Source of the DNA: HTCC2207 sp002685195
GTDB taxonomy: Bacteria; Pseudomonadota; Gammaproteobacteria; Pseudomonadales; Porticoccaceae
Direction: 5' to 3'
DNA length: 64,000 nt
NCBI GenBank assembly: GCA_051201675.1
Contig: CP179212.1
Span: 2,418,001 to 2,482,000, forward strand
Shown: positions 17,403-26,560 of the stretch, one piece after another
How positions within the stretch are numbered: position 1 is the first letter of the stretch
Layout: every line of letters begins with the position of its first letter
Program-made: the position numbers and the translations under genes
Notes under the pieces: model-generated
What the model saw: the letters and a program-made list of their open reading frames with translations, nothing else
Told to the model about the DNA's origin: nothing
Database searches by the model: none

Positions 17403-18659
17403 ATGACAATTGAGAAAACAGATACAGTTGTAGTGGGCGGAGGGCAAGCTGGTGTCGCGATTAGCGAGCATCTGACGAAGTTGGGTGTCCCTCACATCGT
17501 GCTCGAGCGCGACCGTATAGCAGAAAGATGGCGGACCGGGCGATGGGATTCCCTGGTTGCCAACGGCCCCGCTTGGCACGACCGCTTTCCGGGTATGGAA
17601 TTTGACGATCTAGATCCTGACGAATTTGCTACCAAGGATCGTGTTGCTGAATATTTTGAGGCCTATGCAAAAAGTTTTGATGCGCCAATTCGAACCGGAG
17701 TGGAAGTAAAGAAAGTAGAGCGTAACGCCGACTGCGCTGGATTTACCATCGATACTTCTGAAGGAATTATTGAAGCCAGTCGTGTCGTCGCAGCAACAGG
17801 ATCCTTCCAAGTCCCAGTTATTCCGCCAATTGTTTCTGAGCAGGCGGACGTAGAACAGATTCACTCCGCCAACTACTACAACCCCAGGCAATTACCCGAA
17901 GGTGCAGTGCTGGTGGTAGGTGCGGGATCATCTGGAGTGCAAATCGCCGATGAACTGCAACGTGCAGGCAGAAAAGTTTACTTATCGATTGGACCGCACG
18001 ACCGTCCACCTCGCTCCTACCGCAATCGCGACTTTGTTTGGTGGCTTGGTGTTTTAGGGGAGTGGGATCGTGAAAGCCAAGAGCCTGACACTGAACACGT
18101 TACCATCTCAGTCAGCGGTGCCCATGGCGGAAAAACAGTGGATTTCCGCGAGCTTGCTAATCAAGGGATTGCGCTTGTAGGACTTACAAAATCATTCGAA
18201 GGTGGGAAATTAAGTTTTGAAAAAGACCTTTGCGATAATATTGTGCGTGGCGACAATTATTACCTCGAACTGCTGGATGCCGCTGACTCCTATATAACGC
18301 GCAATAATTTAGGTCTGCCAGAGGATCCTGATGCAAGAAAAATTTTGCCCGACTCGGATTGCATGACCAATCCTATTCTTGAACTTGATCTGGCCGCCGC
18401 AGGTGTCACTTCTATTATATGGGCAACTGGTTATCGTCAGGACTACAGCTGGCTAAACTGTTACTATGCTTTTGATGAAAATGAACGGCCCCAACACCAG
18501 CGCGGCGTATCAAGCGAACCTGGCGTTTACTTCGTTGGCTTGCCTTGGTTGTCACGACGCGGTTCTACCTTTATTTGGGGTGTATGGTACGACGCCAAGC
18601 ACATCGCTGATCACATCGCCACTCAGCGTAAGTATCTTGAGTACCGCGGCTCTACATAG
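17403..18659 (+). CDS. Flavin-containing monooxygenase-like FAD/NAD(P)H enzyme
   Basis: A 418-residue two-dinucleotide-fold flavoprotein. The FAD motif is VVVGGGQAGVAI (residues ~9-20) and is followed by ERDRIAERWRTGRWDSL, typical of the YUCCA/'TrkA-like flavoprotein' branch of class B monooxygenases. The NADPH motif is VLVVGAGSSGVQIADEL, preceded by an EQIHSANYY segment in the place of the FMO fingerprint. It probably N- or C-oxygenates a small amine, heterocycle or ketone. It begins an operon with RidA, DUF1028 and ArgE-like genes (gaps of 78, 12 and 48 bases), which points to degradation of a nitrogenous compound through imine/enamine intermediates. Confidence 0.82.
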   Translation: MTIEKTDTVVVGGGQAGVAISEHLTKLGVPHIVLERDRIAERWRTGRWDSLVANGPAWHDRFPGMEFDDLDPDEFATKDRVAEYFEAYAKSFDAPIRTGVEVKKVERNADCAGFTIDTSEGIIEASRVVAATGSFQVPVIPPIVSEQADVEQIHSANYYNPRQLPEGAVLVVGAGSSGVQIADELQRAGRKVYLSIGPHDRPPRSYRNRDFVWWLGVLGEWDRESQEPDTEHVTISVSGAHGGKTVDFRELANQGIALVGLTKSFEGGKLSFEKDLCDNIVRGDNYYLELLDAADSYITRNNLGLPEDPDARKILPDSDCMTNPILELDLAAAGVTSIIWATGYRQDYSWLNCYYAFDENERPQHQRGVSSEPGVYFVGLPWLSRRGSTFIWGVWYDAKHIADHIATQRKYLEYRGST

Positions 18660-18737
18660 CGATAAGTGCTTTTAGCAGGTCAAGGTGCAAAGTGTCATGA
18701 ATTTTTCATTTTGAATGAATTCCAAGAGGAAACATTA

Positions 18738-19157
18738 ATGCCAACTCATACGCGCATACGTATATTTAACACTAAGAAGACCTATCCTAATCAATCTCTG
18801 GATAACGACCTCTGCCAAGCCGTACGAGCAGGAAATACTGTCTACGTCAGAGGGCAAGTTGGTACCGATTTTGAAGGAAACCTTGTTGGCTTGGGTGACC
18901 CGAGCGCCCAAACCGAGCAAGCGATGAAAAATGTTAAGCAATTATTGGAAGAAGCTGGCTCGGATTTGAGCCATATTGTAAAAACAACTATCTATATCAT
19001 AGACCCACGATACCGCGAAGCTGTGTATAAAGAAGCTGGAAAATGGTTAAAAGGAGTCTTCCCAATCTCGACAGGGCTAGTTGTGCAAGCCCTGGCACAA
19101 CCAGAATGGCTGATGGAGATAGATGTAATTGCAGTCATTCCAGATGAAGAGAATTGA
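18738..19157 (+). CDS. RidA/YjgF family enamine/imine deaminase
   Basis: A 139-residue RidA-superfamily protein. The fold-defining segments are NTVYVRGQVG, ALAQPEWLMEIDVIAVI and a conserved SGxxL-like turn (EEAGSDLSHIVKTTIYI). The Arg that binds the substrate carboxylate in classical RidA is not clearly in its usual place, so this may be one of the Rid subfamilies with a dedicated pathway role. It should hydrolyse reactive imines or enamines, or deaminate an amino-acid-derived intermediate, in the cytoplasm. AAGAGGA sits seven bases upstream of the ATG at 18738. It sits inside the FMO operon, so its substrate is likely the FMO product. Confidence 0.85.
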   Translation: MPTHTRIRIFNTKKTYPNQSLDNDLCQAVRAGNTVYVRGQVGTDFEGNLVGLGDPSAQTEQAMKNVKQLLEEAGSDLSHIVKTTIYIIDPRYREAVYKEAGKWLKGVFPISTGLVVQALAQPEWLMEIDVIAVIPDEEN

Positions 19158-19169
19158 GGAAAGGACAGG

Positions 19170-19850
19170 ATGACTTTCTCAATCGCTGCCCACTGTCCTA
19201 AAACCGGAATGTTTGGCGTTACAGTTACCTCTTCCAGTATCTGCGTTGCTAGTCGTTGCGCTTTCGCTCGCAGAAAAGTGGGTGCAGCACTGTCACAGAA
19301 TGTTACCGACCCCAACCTCGGTGGTCGGCTTTTAGATCTCTGTGAAAATGGCGCTACGGCGGAAGAGGCTCTCGTTAAAGTCATCGCGGAGACACCAAAT
19401 ATCCAATGGCGCCAACTGGGTATCGTCGATAGCAATGGATATAATGCCTGTTACAGTGGTGAACACACACTGGGGATAAATGCCATGGCACAAGGTGACA
19501 ACTGCACAGCTATAGGTAACTTATTGGCTAATGAAGATATTCCGGGGGCGATAGTAAACGCCTTTGAGAATACAGGCGGCCATTTAGCCGAGCGTTTGCT
19601 TATGGCGTTACAAGCAGGCCTGGACGCAGGAGGCGAAGCGGGTCCGATCCATTCGGCTGGAATTAAAGTATACGCTGACCAGGAATGGCCTGTGGTTGAT
19701 CTGCGAGTAGACTGGGACCCTACTCCAGATAATGCCATATCCCGACTTAGAGATATCTGGGAAGAGTATCAGCCCCAAATGCAACCTTACATTACCCGCG
19801 CCGCGAATCCAGCTGAATCGGAGTCTTACGGAGTTCCGGGTGATGAATAG
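19170..19850 (+). CDS. DUF1028 family protein (Ntn-hydrolase-like)
   Basis: A 226-residue protein matching DUF1028. The start MTFSIAAHCPKTG, then FGVTVTSSSICVASRCAF and the AGGEAGPIHSAGIKVY stretch are characteristic. The family has the fold of N-terminal nucleophile hydrolases, but its reaction is not established as far as I know. It lies 12 bases after ridA and 48 bases before the ArgE-like gene. DUF1028, RidA and M20 deacylases recur together in catabolic clusters, suggesting an amidase or cyclic-amide step. AGGAAAGGA just ahead of the ATG gives a good ribosome binding site. Confidence 0.8.
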   Translation: MTFSIAAHCPKTGMFGVTVTSSSICVASRCAFARRKVGAALSQNVTDPNLGGRLLDLCENGATAEEALVKVIAETPNIQWRQLGIVDSNGYNACYSGEHTLGINAMAQGDNCTAIGNLLANEDIPGAIVNAFENTGGHLAERLLMALQAGLDAGGEAGPIHSAGIKVYADQEWPVVDLRVDWDPTPDNAISRLRDIWEEYQPQMQPYITRAANPAESESYGVPGDE

Positions 19851-19898
19851 CACTCCATCCTATATCGAATTTTTCCTGAGAGGCCTACGTAAAAATCA

Positions 19899-21056
19899 AT
19901 GGCTCAACCACTAACCCTACAAATTCTTGAGCGCCTAATTGGCTTCGATACCACCAGCTGTAATTCTAACCTGGCTCTTATGGAATACGTGCAAAACTTT
20001 TTACAAAAGCATGGGGTTTCCAGCCAATTGGTTTACGACGAAGACGAAAACAAAGCCAATCTATACGCGACTATCGGCCCAGAAGACAAGTCCGGAATTA
20101 TGCTATCAGGTCACACGGATACAGTTCCCGTCGCTGGGCAGAACTGGACGAAACAAGCCCACCAACTGAGCGAACAAGACGGTCGATACTACGGTAGGGG
20201 TACCAGCGATATGAAAGGCTTCTTGGCTGTAGTTCTTGCATACGTGCCACAGATGGTCAATCGAAATCTACACACTCCTATTCACTTGGCTTTTTCCTAT
20301 GACGAGGAAATAGGTTGCGTCGGAGTCCGCCGCTTAATCCACACCATGAAAAACCATCGCATCAAACCCGCTGCCTGCATTATTGGTGAGCCAACTTCAA
20401 TGAAAGTGGTAACGGCCCATAAAGGCAAGCTCGCAGCCCGCGTTACAGTTCGGGGAAAAGAGTGCCACTCAGGAATGGCACCTCAGGGAGTCAACGCCAT
20501 CAACTATGCATCGCGGCTCATAGTATGGCTGGAAGAGCTTGCTAAAATAAAACAACAGGTTGGTCCCTTCGACCACAGCTATGACATCCCGCATAGCACA
20601 GTCCATACTGGTACGATTGAAGGTGGGTCTGCGTTAAATATCGTTCCTAACTACTGTAGCTTTTTATTTGAAATTCGAAATATTGCGGGAGATGATCCAT
20701 GGTTAATTTTCAATAACTTTAAATTGCAAGTAGATAAGCTCGAAGCAGAAATGAAAAAAATAGACGACGGATGTAACATCGAGATAACTATTACAACAGA
20801 ATATCCCGGCTTGGATACGGCAGAACACACTGATGTCGTTAAATTTGTTCGCTATCTAGCAAAGTCAGCCGAGTCTGCCAATATTAATTTCGGCACCGAG
20901 GGAGGACTATTCAGCAATGAGCTTAAAATACCTACGGTCGTCTGCGGCCCTGGAAGTATGGAGCAGGGCCACAAACCTGATGAATTTATCCATGTTTCGC
21001 AACTGGAGTTCTGCGAAGAGTTTATGACCCGCCTTTGTGATGAGTTGAGTGGTTAA
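19899..21056 (+). CDS. argE: Acetylornithine deacetylase-like M20 amidohydrolase
   Basis: A 385-residue M20 metallopeptidase closest in layout to ArgE. Zinc ligands and catalytic residues are visible: LSGHTDTVPVAG, YYGRGTSDMKGF, SYDEEIGCVG with the catalytic Glu pair, IGEPTSMKVV and a C-terminal GSMEQGHKPDEF. ArgE removes the acetyl group from N-acetylornithine. Here it is the last gene of the FMO-RidA-DUF1028 operon, so it may instead deacylate an N-acyl intermediate of that pathway. The ATG at 19899 has no strong ribosome binding site. The gene converges on the decayed aspartase gene 23 bases on. Confidence 0.85.
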   Translation: MAQPLTLQILERLIGFDTTSCNSNLALMEYVQNFLQKHGVSSQLVYDEDENKANLYATIGPEDKSGIMLSGHTDTVPVAGQNWTKQAHQLSEQDGRYYGRGTSDMKGFLAVVLAYVPQMVNRNLHTPIHLAFSYDEEIGCVGVRRLIHTMKNHRIKPAACIIGEPTSMKVVTAHKGKLAARVTVRGKECHSGMAPQGVNAINYASRLIVWLEELAKIKQQVGPFDHSYDIPHSTVHTGTIEGGSALNIVPNYCSFLFEIRNIAGDDPWLIFNNFKLQVDKLEAEMKKIDDGCNIEITITTEYPGLDTAEHTDVVKFVRYLAKSAESANINFGTEGGLFSNELKIPTVVCGPGSMEQGHKPDEFIHVSQLEFCEEFMTRLCDELSG

Positions 21057-21079
21057 TTACTAAGACTTTAACTTAACGT

Positions 21080-21691
21080 TTACTTCATTTGGTGTGGCTG
21101 TGTCATATTCTCCGGTTTTAACACTTCTTCCAACAGTTCATCACTCATCAATTTATCGCGCCTAATGAGAGCAATAATACTGACTCCTGTCTCCAGTGCC
21201 TCCTTGGCAGTTCGCCTCGATTCCTGATAGCCCAGGTAGAAATTTACTGCGGTAACTATACCAATGTTGTTGTAAAACATCTCACGGCAATGAGCGTCAT
21301 TAGCAGTGATACCACTAATACATTCAGTAGCCAATGTATTAAAAGCGTTAGTCAAAAACTGCATTGAGTGGAGTAAGTAAAATGCAATTATCGGCTCCAT
21401 CACATTAAGTTCTAACGGACCTGCTTTCGCCGCCATAATCGCGGCCAACTCGTTACCTATCACCTGGTAGGCCACTTAGTTGACCACTTCAGGAATAACG
21501 GGATTGACTTTCCCTGGCATAATAGAGGAACCTGGCTGCTTAGCAGGTAGATTTGTTTCATTGAGGCCAGATCTCGAGCCAATTGTTATACCTGTAATAT
21601 TGAAATTCTCGCTGGCTCTTAAGGTTTGAATTCCATAATATGAACTCATCGGCACTTCCCTCTCACCGAGCAAGTCTTGTTCAATCCTTAT
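21080..21691 (-). pseudogene. Decayed aspartate ammonia-lyase (aspA) remnant
   Basis: Reading leftward, the frame gives RIEQDLLGEREVPMSSYYG, the AspA N-terminus, then jumps within a few codons to GSSIMPGKVNPVIPEVVN, the fumarase/aspartase signature normally near residue 320. About 270 internal residues are missing. The frame then meets TAA (21476-21478) where a Gln codon is expected and continues as VAYQVIGNELAAIMAAKAGPLELNVMEP to a normal-looking C-terminus. The start codon is also lost (ATA). The combination of internal deletion, nonsense mutation and lost start makes it a clear pseudogene. It lies 54 bases after the APC permease gene and was probably co-transcribed with it. Confidence 0.9.
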
Positions 21692-21745
21692 ACTCTCTTA
21701 ATGCTGGTCCATCAATTTTCACCAATCTACTATTTACATACTCGG

Positions 21746-23131
21746 TCAGTCATTCAGGGCGTGATCAACTGATTCTGGCTGAAATAAGCCTCGCTTCATC
21801 ACAAACTTCACCCACACTGCCGCGATAATCGCACCAATACCCAACACCGCGCCCGCAATGGAAAAAACTTGTCCTTCCAGCTCCGGAGAGGGGGCTGCGT
21901 AAATAATCGCGTAAACCATGCCAGCGATACCTAGTATTTGCGGTAGCGGATATAGCGGCGTTTTGAAAGGCCTGGAGGCATCGGGCATACGGTAACGAAG
22001 CACCATCACATCAATATGGGCGATGACATAAGCAATCAACCAAGACACCGCTGCCCCGGTTAGTAGCAACAATATAGCATCAGCGTTGGCCCCATAAATC
22101 AATATCGGAACACCGGTTACAAACGCAATAAACACAATGGCTACCCAAGGTGTTTGGTATTTGCCATGAAGTTTTTTGAAAATAGAAAACGTTTGTGCAT
22201 TATGCGCCATCCCATAGAGCATTCGAGGCACCGCCGCCAGCGTGGTGTTAACAGTGCTGCACGTTGCCGTTATCGCCGCTATAGTAAGAAATACAATACC
22301 TTTTTCCCCAAAAACCGCCCGGGCATACTCTAAGTGAGGTAACGCCGAGCCTGCCAGTGTCTTAGTTGGAACATGAAATAACGCGCCTAGGCAATAGAAC
22401 AGGTAGATAAATAGAATGACTGTGACCCCGGCAATCATTGCGCGGGGTAGGTTTTTTTCAGGCTGCTTAGTCTCCTCAACCAAAGGGCAAACAAATTCAG
22501 CACCCACAAACCCCCAGATCGCCAGTGCAATCAAGGTCAAACCTCCCCAATCCAATGAGTTAGTACCGAATTCCGACAGCTCGTAGGCGGCTGGATCAGG
22601 GCTACTGAATACCGCAGTTCCGCCAACAACCAAAAGTGCAATAATCATGGTACAGGCCAAAAATGTCTGCAGACTAGCAAACAGATCTACTCCACGAATA
22701 TTCAATAGGGTCAGGAATATCAGCACACCGAATGCAACTGACATAGGCGGTAATACGCCTGGAAATAGCTCTGCCAACAACAAATCAATTAATACGAGCT
22801 CTGCAGATAGCGCGAACATTGCCACAACGATATAGCCAGAAAACACTGCAACAATCGCTGGAAAGTGTCCAATTGCCACTTCAGTATAGGTACTCAACGT
22901 ACCAGCTCTTGGAAACATGAGAGCAAGCTCAGAAAAAGAAAAGACGTAGGACAGTGCCAGCAAGTAACCGAACCCCATAGCAATGAAGAAGCCTAGCTCG
23001 GAAAAGCCAGCTCCCCGAAGCATGATCACCATTACCCCTTGCGAAACAACTAACCCTATGGCAACACCGAGTAGCGCTCGAAAACCCAAGGTGCGATTAA
23101 AACTATCTTTGTGTTGTCCAACTGAGCTCAT
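21746..23131 (-). CDS. APC-family amino acid/amine permease
   Basis: A 461-residue membrane protein with about 12 hydrophobic segments. It has the APC consensus near the N-terminus (GFRALLGVAIGLVVSQGVMV) and FVGAEFVCPLVEETKQPEKN around the cytoplasmic loop after TM6. Such carriers import amino acids, polyamines or related amines with protons or sodium, or exchange them. AGGAG precedes the ATG. It lies 24 bases after the aldehyde dehydrogenase gene, with a class III aminotransferase gene upstream, which fits uptake of an amine that is then transaminated and oxidised. Confidence 0.87.
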   Translation of the reverse strand: MSSVGQHKDSFNRTLGFRALLGVAIGLVVSQGVMVIMLRGAGFSELGFFIAMGFGYLLALSYVFSFSELALMFPRAGTLSTYTEVAIGHFPAIVAVFSGYIVVAMFALSAELVLIDLLLAELFPGVLPPMSVAFGVLIFLTLLNIRGVDLFASLQTFLACTMIIALLVVGGTAVFSSPDPAAYELSEFGTNSLDWGGLTLIALAIWGFVGAEFVCPLVEETKQPEKNLPRAMIAGVTVILFIYLFYCLGALFHVPTKTLAGSALPHLEYARAVFGEKGIVFLTIAAITATCSTVNTTLAAVPRMLYGMAHNAQTFSIFKKLHGKYQTPWVAIVFIAFVTGVPILIYGANADAILLLLTGAAVSWLIAYVIAHIDVMVLRYRMPDASRPFKTPLYPLPQILGIAGMVYAIIYAAPSPELEGQVFSIAGAVLGIGAIIAAVWVKFVMKRGLFQPESVDHALND

Positions 23132-23155
23132 GTTTAACTCCTTTAGAGTGATTGA

Positions 23156-24661
23156 TTAAGCTAACTGAATCCAAGTGGTTTTCATCTGCGTAAATTTGTC
23201 AAACGCATGAATCGATAGGTCTCGGCCAATCCCTGACTGTTTGTACCCACCAAATGGAGTCATTGGGCTTAATGCATCAATAGTATTTACGGAGACTGTA
23301 CCGGCCTTAAGTTTCCGCGCAACGCGGTGGGCACGACTAAGATTGTCGGTCCATACAGAAGCCGCCAATCCAAATGGAGTATCGTTGGCGATAGCAATAG
23401 CTTCCTCTTCTGACTTGAAGGGAATCACCGATAAAACAGGTCCAAATATTTCTTCGCGAGCAATTGTCATTTGGTTGTTTACTTCGACAAAGATTGTCGG
23501 CTCTACGTAGAGGCTAGAGTTACCGACCGTCACACTGTTGCCGCCTGATTGCAACTTCGCACCTTCATTTCGTCCTGTTTTTATATAAGCACGGATTCGT
23601 TCACACTGACGACGACTGACTATCGGGCCCATCGTGGTGTTCGGATCTAGGGGATCTCCTATCTTTACATTATCAGCCCGTTCCACCATCTTGGCAACGA
23701 ACTCATCGACTATTGAATCCTCAACCAGCAAGCGGGAGTTAGCAGAGCAAACTTCCCCTTGATTAAAGAAAATACCTGCGGCCGCGCAATCCGCTGCCTT
23801 ATCTAAATCGTCACAATCGGCAAAAACGAGATTCGGACTCTTGCCCCCAGTTTCTAACCAGACGGGTTTCATATTAGATTCCCCACTGTAATTGAGAAAC
23901 TGTTTACCGACTGCTGTGGAGCCAGTAAAAGTCATTACATCCACATCCGGGTGAATACCCAGAGCTTTACCAGCAACGTGACCAAAACCAGGTACCACAT
24001 TAAAGACTCCTTTAGGTAACCCAGCTTCAATAGCGAGCTCCGCAAGGCGCAGAACCGAGTGAGGCGACTGTTCGGCAGGCTTCACTATCACGCTATTCCC
24101 CGCTGCAAGGGCTGGCCCTAATTTCCATATGGCCAAGTCAAGTGGAAAATTCCAAGGAACTACTGCTCCGACAACGCCGATGGGCTCGCGGGTAATAGTC
24201 GCCACTGAGTCAACACCAGTTGGTGCCACTTCGTCATAAAGCTTATCGGCAGCTTCGCCGTACCAAGCAAGAATGGCCGATGCACCCTGCATATCGATAT
24301 TCAATGCCTCCATTACTGGCTTACCCATATTCAAGCTCTCAAGGACAGCAAGCTCTTCCTTATTGTCGAGAATGAGTTGCGCTAACTTGATGATGACCGC
24401 CTTGCGATCAGATGGACTCTGATCGGACCACACGCCGCTGTCAAATGATTCCCGAGCGAATGCAACGGCAGAATCTACATCTGCGTCTGTACAAGCGGTC
24501 ACGGAAGCTAAAACATTTTCCGTAGAGGGGTTTATCACGTCATAAGTTTCGCCGCTGGCTGGGGTGAATGTCCCGTTGATAAACGCCTGATTACGAAAAG
24601 TGATATTCGCTGCCAAATTTTTCCAATGTTCGTAACTAAGTTCCGCAGATTTGTCAGACAT
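23156..24661 (-). CDS. NAD(P)-dependent aldehyde dehydrogenase (gamma-aminobutyraldehyde/betaine-aldehyde type)
   Basis: A 501-residue ALDH-superfamily enzyme with PWNFPLDLAIWKLGPALAAG, the catalytic Glu in LETGGKSPN and the catalytic Cys in FNQGEVCSANSRLLV. Overall it resembles PuuC-like dehydrogenases that oxidise 4-(gamma-glutamylamino)butanal or other omega-amino aldehydes to acids. AAGGAAAA precedes the ATG. It is followed by an APC permease and preceded by a class III aminotransferase transcribed the same way, so the set fits a transport-transaminate-oxidise pathway for a diamine or omega-amino acid. Confidence 0.88.
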   Translation of the reverse strand: MSDKSAELSYEHWKNLAANITFRNQAFINGTFTPASGETYDVINPSTENVLASVTACTDADVDSAVAFARESFDSGVWSDQSPSDRKAVIIKLAQLILDNKEELAVLESLNMGKPVMEALNIDMQGASAILAWYGEAADKLYDEVAPTGVDSVATITREPIGVVGAVVPWNFPLDLAIWKLGPALAAGNSVIVKPAEQSPHSVLRLAELAIEAGLPKGVFNVVPGFGHVAGKALGIHPDVDVMTFTGSTAVGKQFLNYSGESNMKPVWLETGGKSPNLVFADCDDLDKAADCAAAGIFFNQGEVCSANSRLLVEDSIVDEFVAKMVERADNVKIGDPLDPNTTMGPIVSRRQCERIRAYIKTGRNEGAKLQSGGNSVTVGNSSLYVEPTIFVEVNNQMTIAREEIFGPVLSVIPFKSEEEAIAIANDTPFGLAASVWTDNLSRAHRVARKLKAGTVSVNTIDALSPMTPFGGYKQSGIGRDLSIHAFDKFTQMKTTWIQLA

Positions 24662-24885
24662 CTTATATTTTCCTTTTTGATTAATGAGTTAAACCTGTAA
24701 TTATGTCTATTTATATGCTGCCTAATACTAACCTTCCGCCAACTGCTGCGTAGGTAAAAAAGAAAATCCACACCGTCAGCATCAGGCATTGGCACCACTG
24801 TAAAGTTTCTCTAGAGCCATAATTACAGCAACAACATCGAAATATACTCTAGCACTTTGAACGACGGATAATCCAAATACCAAAA

Positions 24886-24906
24886 AAGGCCGCAATATGC
24901 GGCCTT
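24886..24906 (-). terminator. Rho-independent terminator after the aminotransferase gene
   Basis: A 9-bp perfect stem (AAGGCCGCA / TGCGGCCTT) with a 3-base loop, followed on the reverse strand by a run of T residues (complement of 24882-24887). It lies 19 bases past the aminotransferase stop and separates it from the aldehyde dehydrogenase gene. Confidence 0.85.
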
Positions 24907-24924
24907 GATTTGAGAGGTACGATT

Positions 24925-26328
24925 TCAACCTTTCCACACCCCTTCTCTAACCAGATCATCTTGCACGTCACAGATGCCCTGGTGCAATGTATTAACTATC
25001 AGATCCACCTCATCTGCGGAGAGGATAAGCGGAGGCGACATAATGTTTTTGTGTGCGAGTGGGCGAATTAGAACACCATTTTCCTCACACTTTGCAGCGA
25101 TTCGGTTACCAATTTGTACATCATCTGGCAGTAACTCTTTGGTTTCCTTGTTGGCAACATTCTCAACACACATCATAAAATGACTACCGCGCACATCACC
25201 AACCAGAGGCAAACTGGAGATCCTCTCTTTCAACTGATTTTCAAAATACTTACCCACTTTACGAACATGGCCGCAAATATCCAGACGCTCAATGATTTCG
25301 ATATTTTTAATACCCACCGCGGTACTCACTGGGTGTCCTGAGTAAGTAAAACCATGAGTAAACATTGCACCTTTAGCCTGGGGCATACTGATAACATCGT
25401 AAATTTCTTCCGAGATCAGGTTAGCCGATAGCGGGATATAGCCAGACGTCAAGCCTTTCGCACAGGTGATAATATCAGGGGTATAACCGAAGATTTTCTC
25501 GCATGAAAACATTTCACCCAATCGCCCGAATGCAGTCACAACCTCATCCGCGACGTGGATCACCTCATATTTCTTACAAATCGCATCAATACGCTGGTGA
25601 TATCCCTCTGGCGGGACCAATACACCTCCGGCTCCAGCAATTGGTTCTGCAAAAAATGCGGCTACACGCTCGGGGCCTATTTCCAAAATCTTCTGCTCAA
25701 ATTCCTCGACTAGGAAATCACAGAATTCCGCTTCAGTCATGCCATCTGGACGCCTGTAAACATTGGGTGCAGAAACGCGATGCACAAGATCCGGAGCTAA
25801 ATCAAAACCAATGTGATCGTACTCTACTCCCGTCAGGGTCATCGCTAGGTAGGTGCTTCCATGGTATCCATCTGTCCGGGTAATAATCTGCTTCTTATCT
25901 TTTTTACCCAAACGGTTGAAATAGAAATGAATCATTCGCACTGCGGTGTCATTGGACATAGAACCGCCGGTACCATAAAACACATGATTTAGATTTCCAG
26001 GGGCGAGAGCGGCCAACTTAGCGGCCAACTCTGCTGCTGGAGGTGTGGTCAGATGGCCAAAGGTTGAGTAATAGGGGATTCGTCTTGTCTGCTCCGCCAT
26101 GGCTTCGCCCATCTCTTCGACGCCGTAACCGATATTGACACACCACAATCCTGCAATGCCGTCGAGGTATTTTTTACCCTCAGTATCGTATACATAGGCA
26201 CCGTCAGATTCTGCCATGATTAGAGAGCCTTCCTTTTTGAAAGAAGCAAAATCGGTAAATGGGTGCATATTGTGTTTAAGATCTTTAGCATGTAAGTCGG
26301 CTGTTTCGTATCTTGAAAAATCTTTCAC
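24925..26328 (-). CDS. Class III PLP-dependent omega-aminotransferase
   Basis: A 467-residue fold-type I aminotransferase. The PLP-binding Lys lies in DIITCAKGLTSGYIPLSA, preceded by the EPIAGAGGVLVPP and VADEVVTAFGRLG motifs. This is the group of putrescine-pyruvate, beta-alanine-pyruvate and related omega transaminases. Two starts compete: a GTG at 26328 with AGGTGA seven bases upstream, which I prefer, and an ATG at 26376 with no ribosome binding site that adds 16 residues. A LysR gene diverges from it and probably controls it. With the exported amine dehydrogenase, APC permease and aldehyde dehydrogenase it suggests polyamine or diamine use. Confidence 0.87.
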   Translation of the reverse strand: MKDFSRYETADLHAKDLKHNMHPFTDFASFKKEGSLIMAESDGAYVYDTEGKKYLDGIAGLWCVNIGYGVEEMGEAMAEQTRRIPYYSTFGHLTTPPAAELAAKLAALAPGNLNHVFYGTGGSMSNDTAVRMIHFYFNRLGKKDKKQIITRTDGYHGSTYLAMTLTGVEYDHIGFDLAPDLVHRVSAPNVYRRPDGMTEAEFCDFLVEEFEQKILEIGPERVAAFFAEPIAGAGGVLVPPEGYHQRIDAICKKYEVIHVADEVVTAFGRLGEMFSCEKIFGYTPDIITCAKGLTSGYIPLSANLISEEIYDVISMPQAKGAMFTHGFTYSGHPVSTAVGIKNIEIIERLDICGHVRKVGKYFENQLKERISSLPLVGDVRGSHFMMCVENVANKETKELLPDDVQIGNRIAAKCEENGVLIRPLAHKNIMSPPLILSADEVDLIVNTLHQGICDVQDDLVREGVWKG

Positions 26329-26560
26329 TTTTAAGTCACCTCTAACCTTAGGAATATTAATGTATTGCTGTAGCATCGAGTCACTGCCTTCACAAAACTA
26401 AAAGGATTCTTGCCCGAAACGTCTAGTTTCTTCGATAAGGAAGCATATGTATAATATATTTTATTGTTATTTGAGATAGTTTTTTATTATTCTATATTCG
26501 GCATCTCGACAAAAAGATAATATACTTGAATACAACCAACCCATTAGATAACAATTAGTT

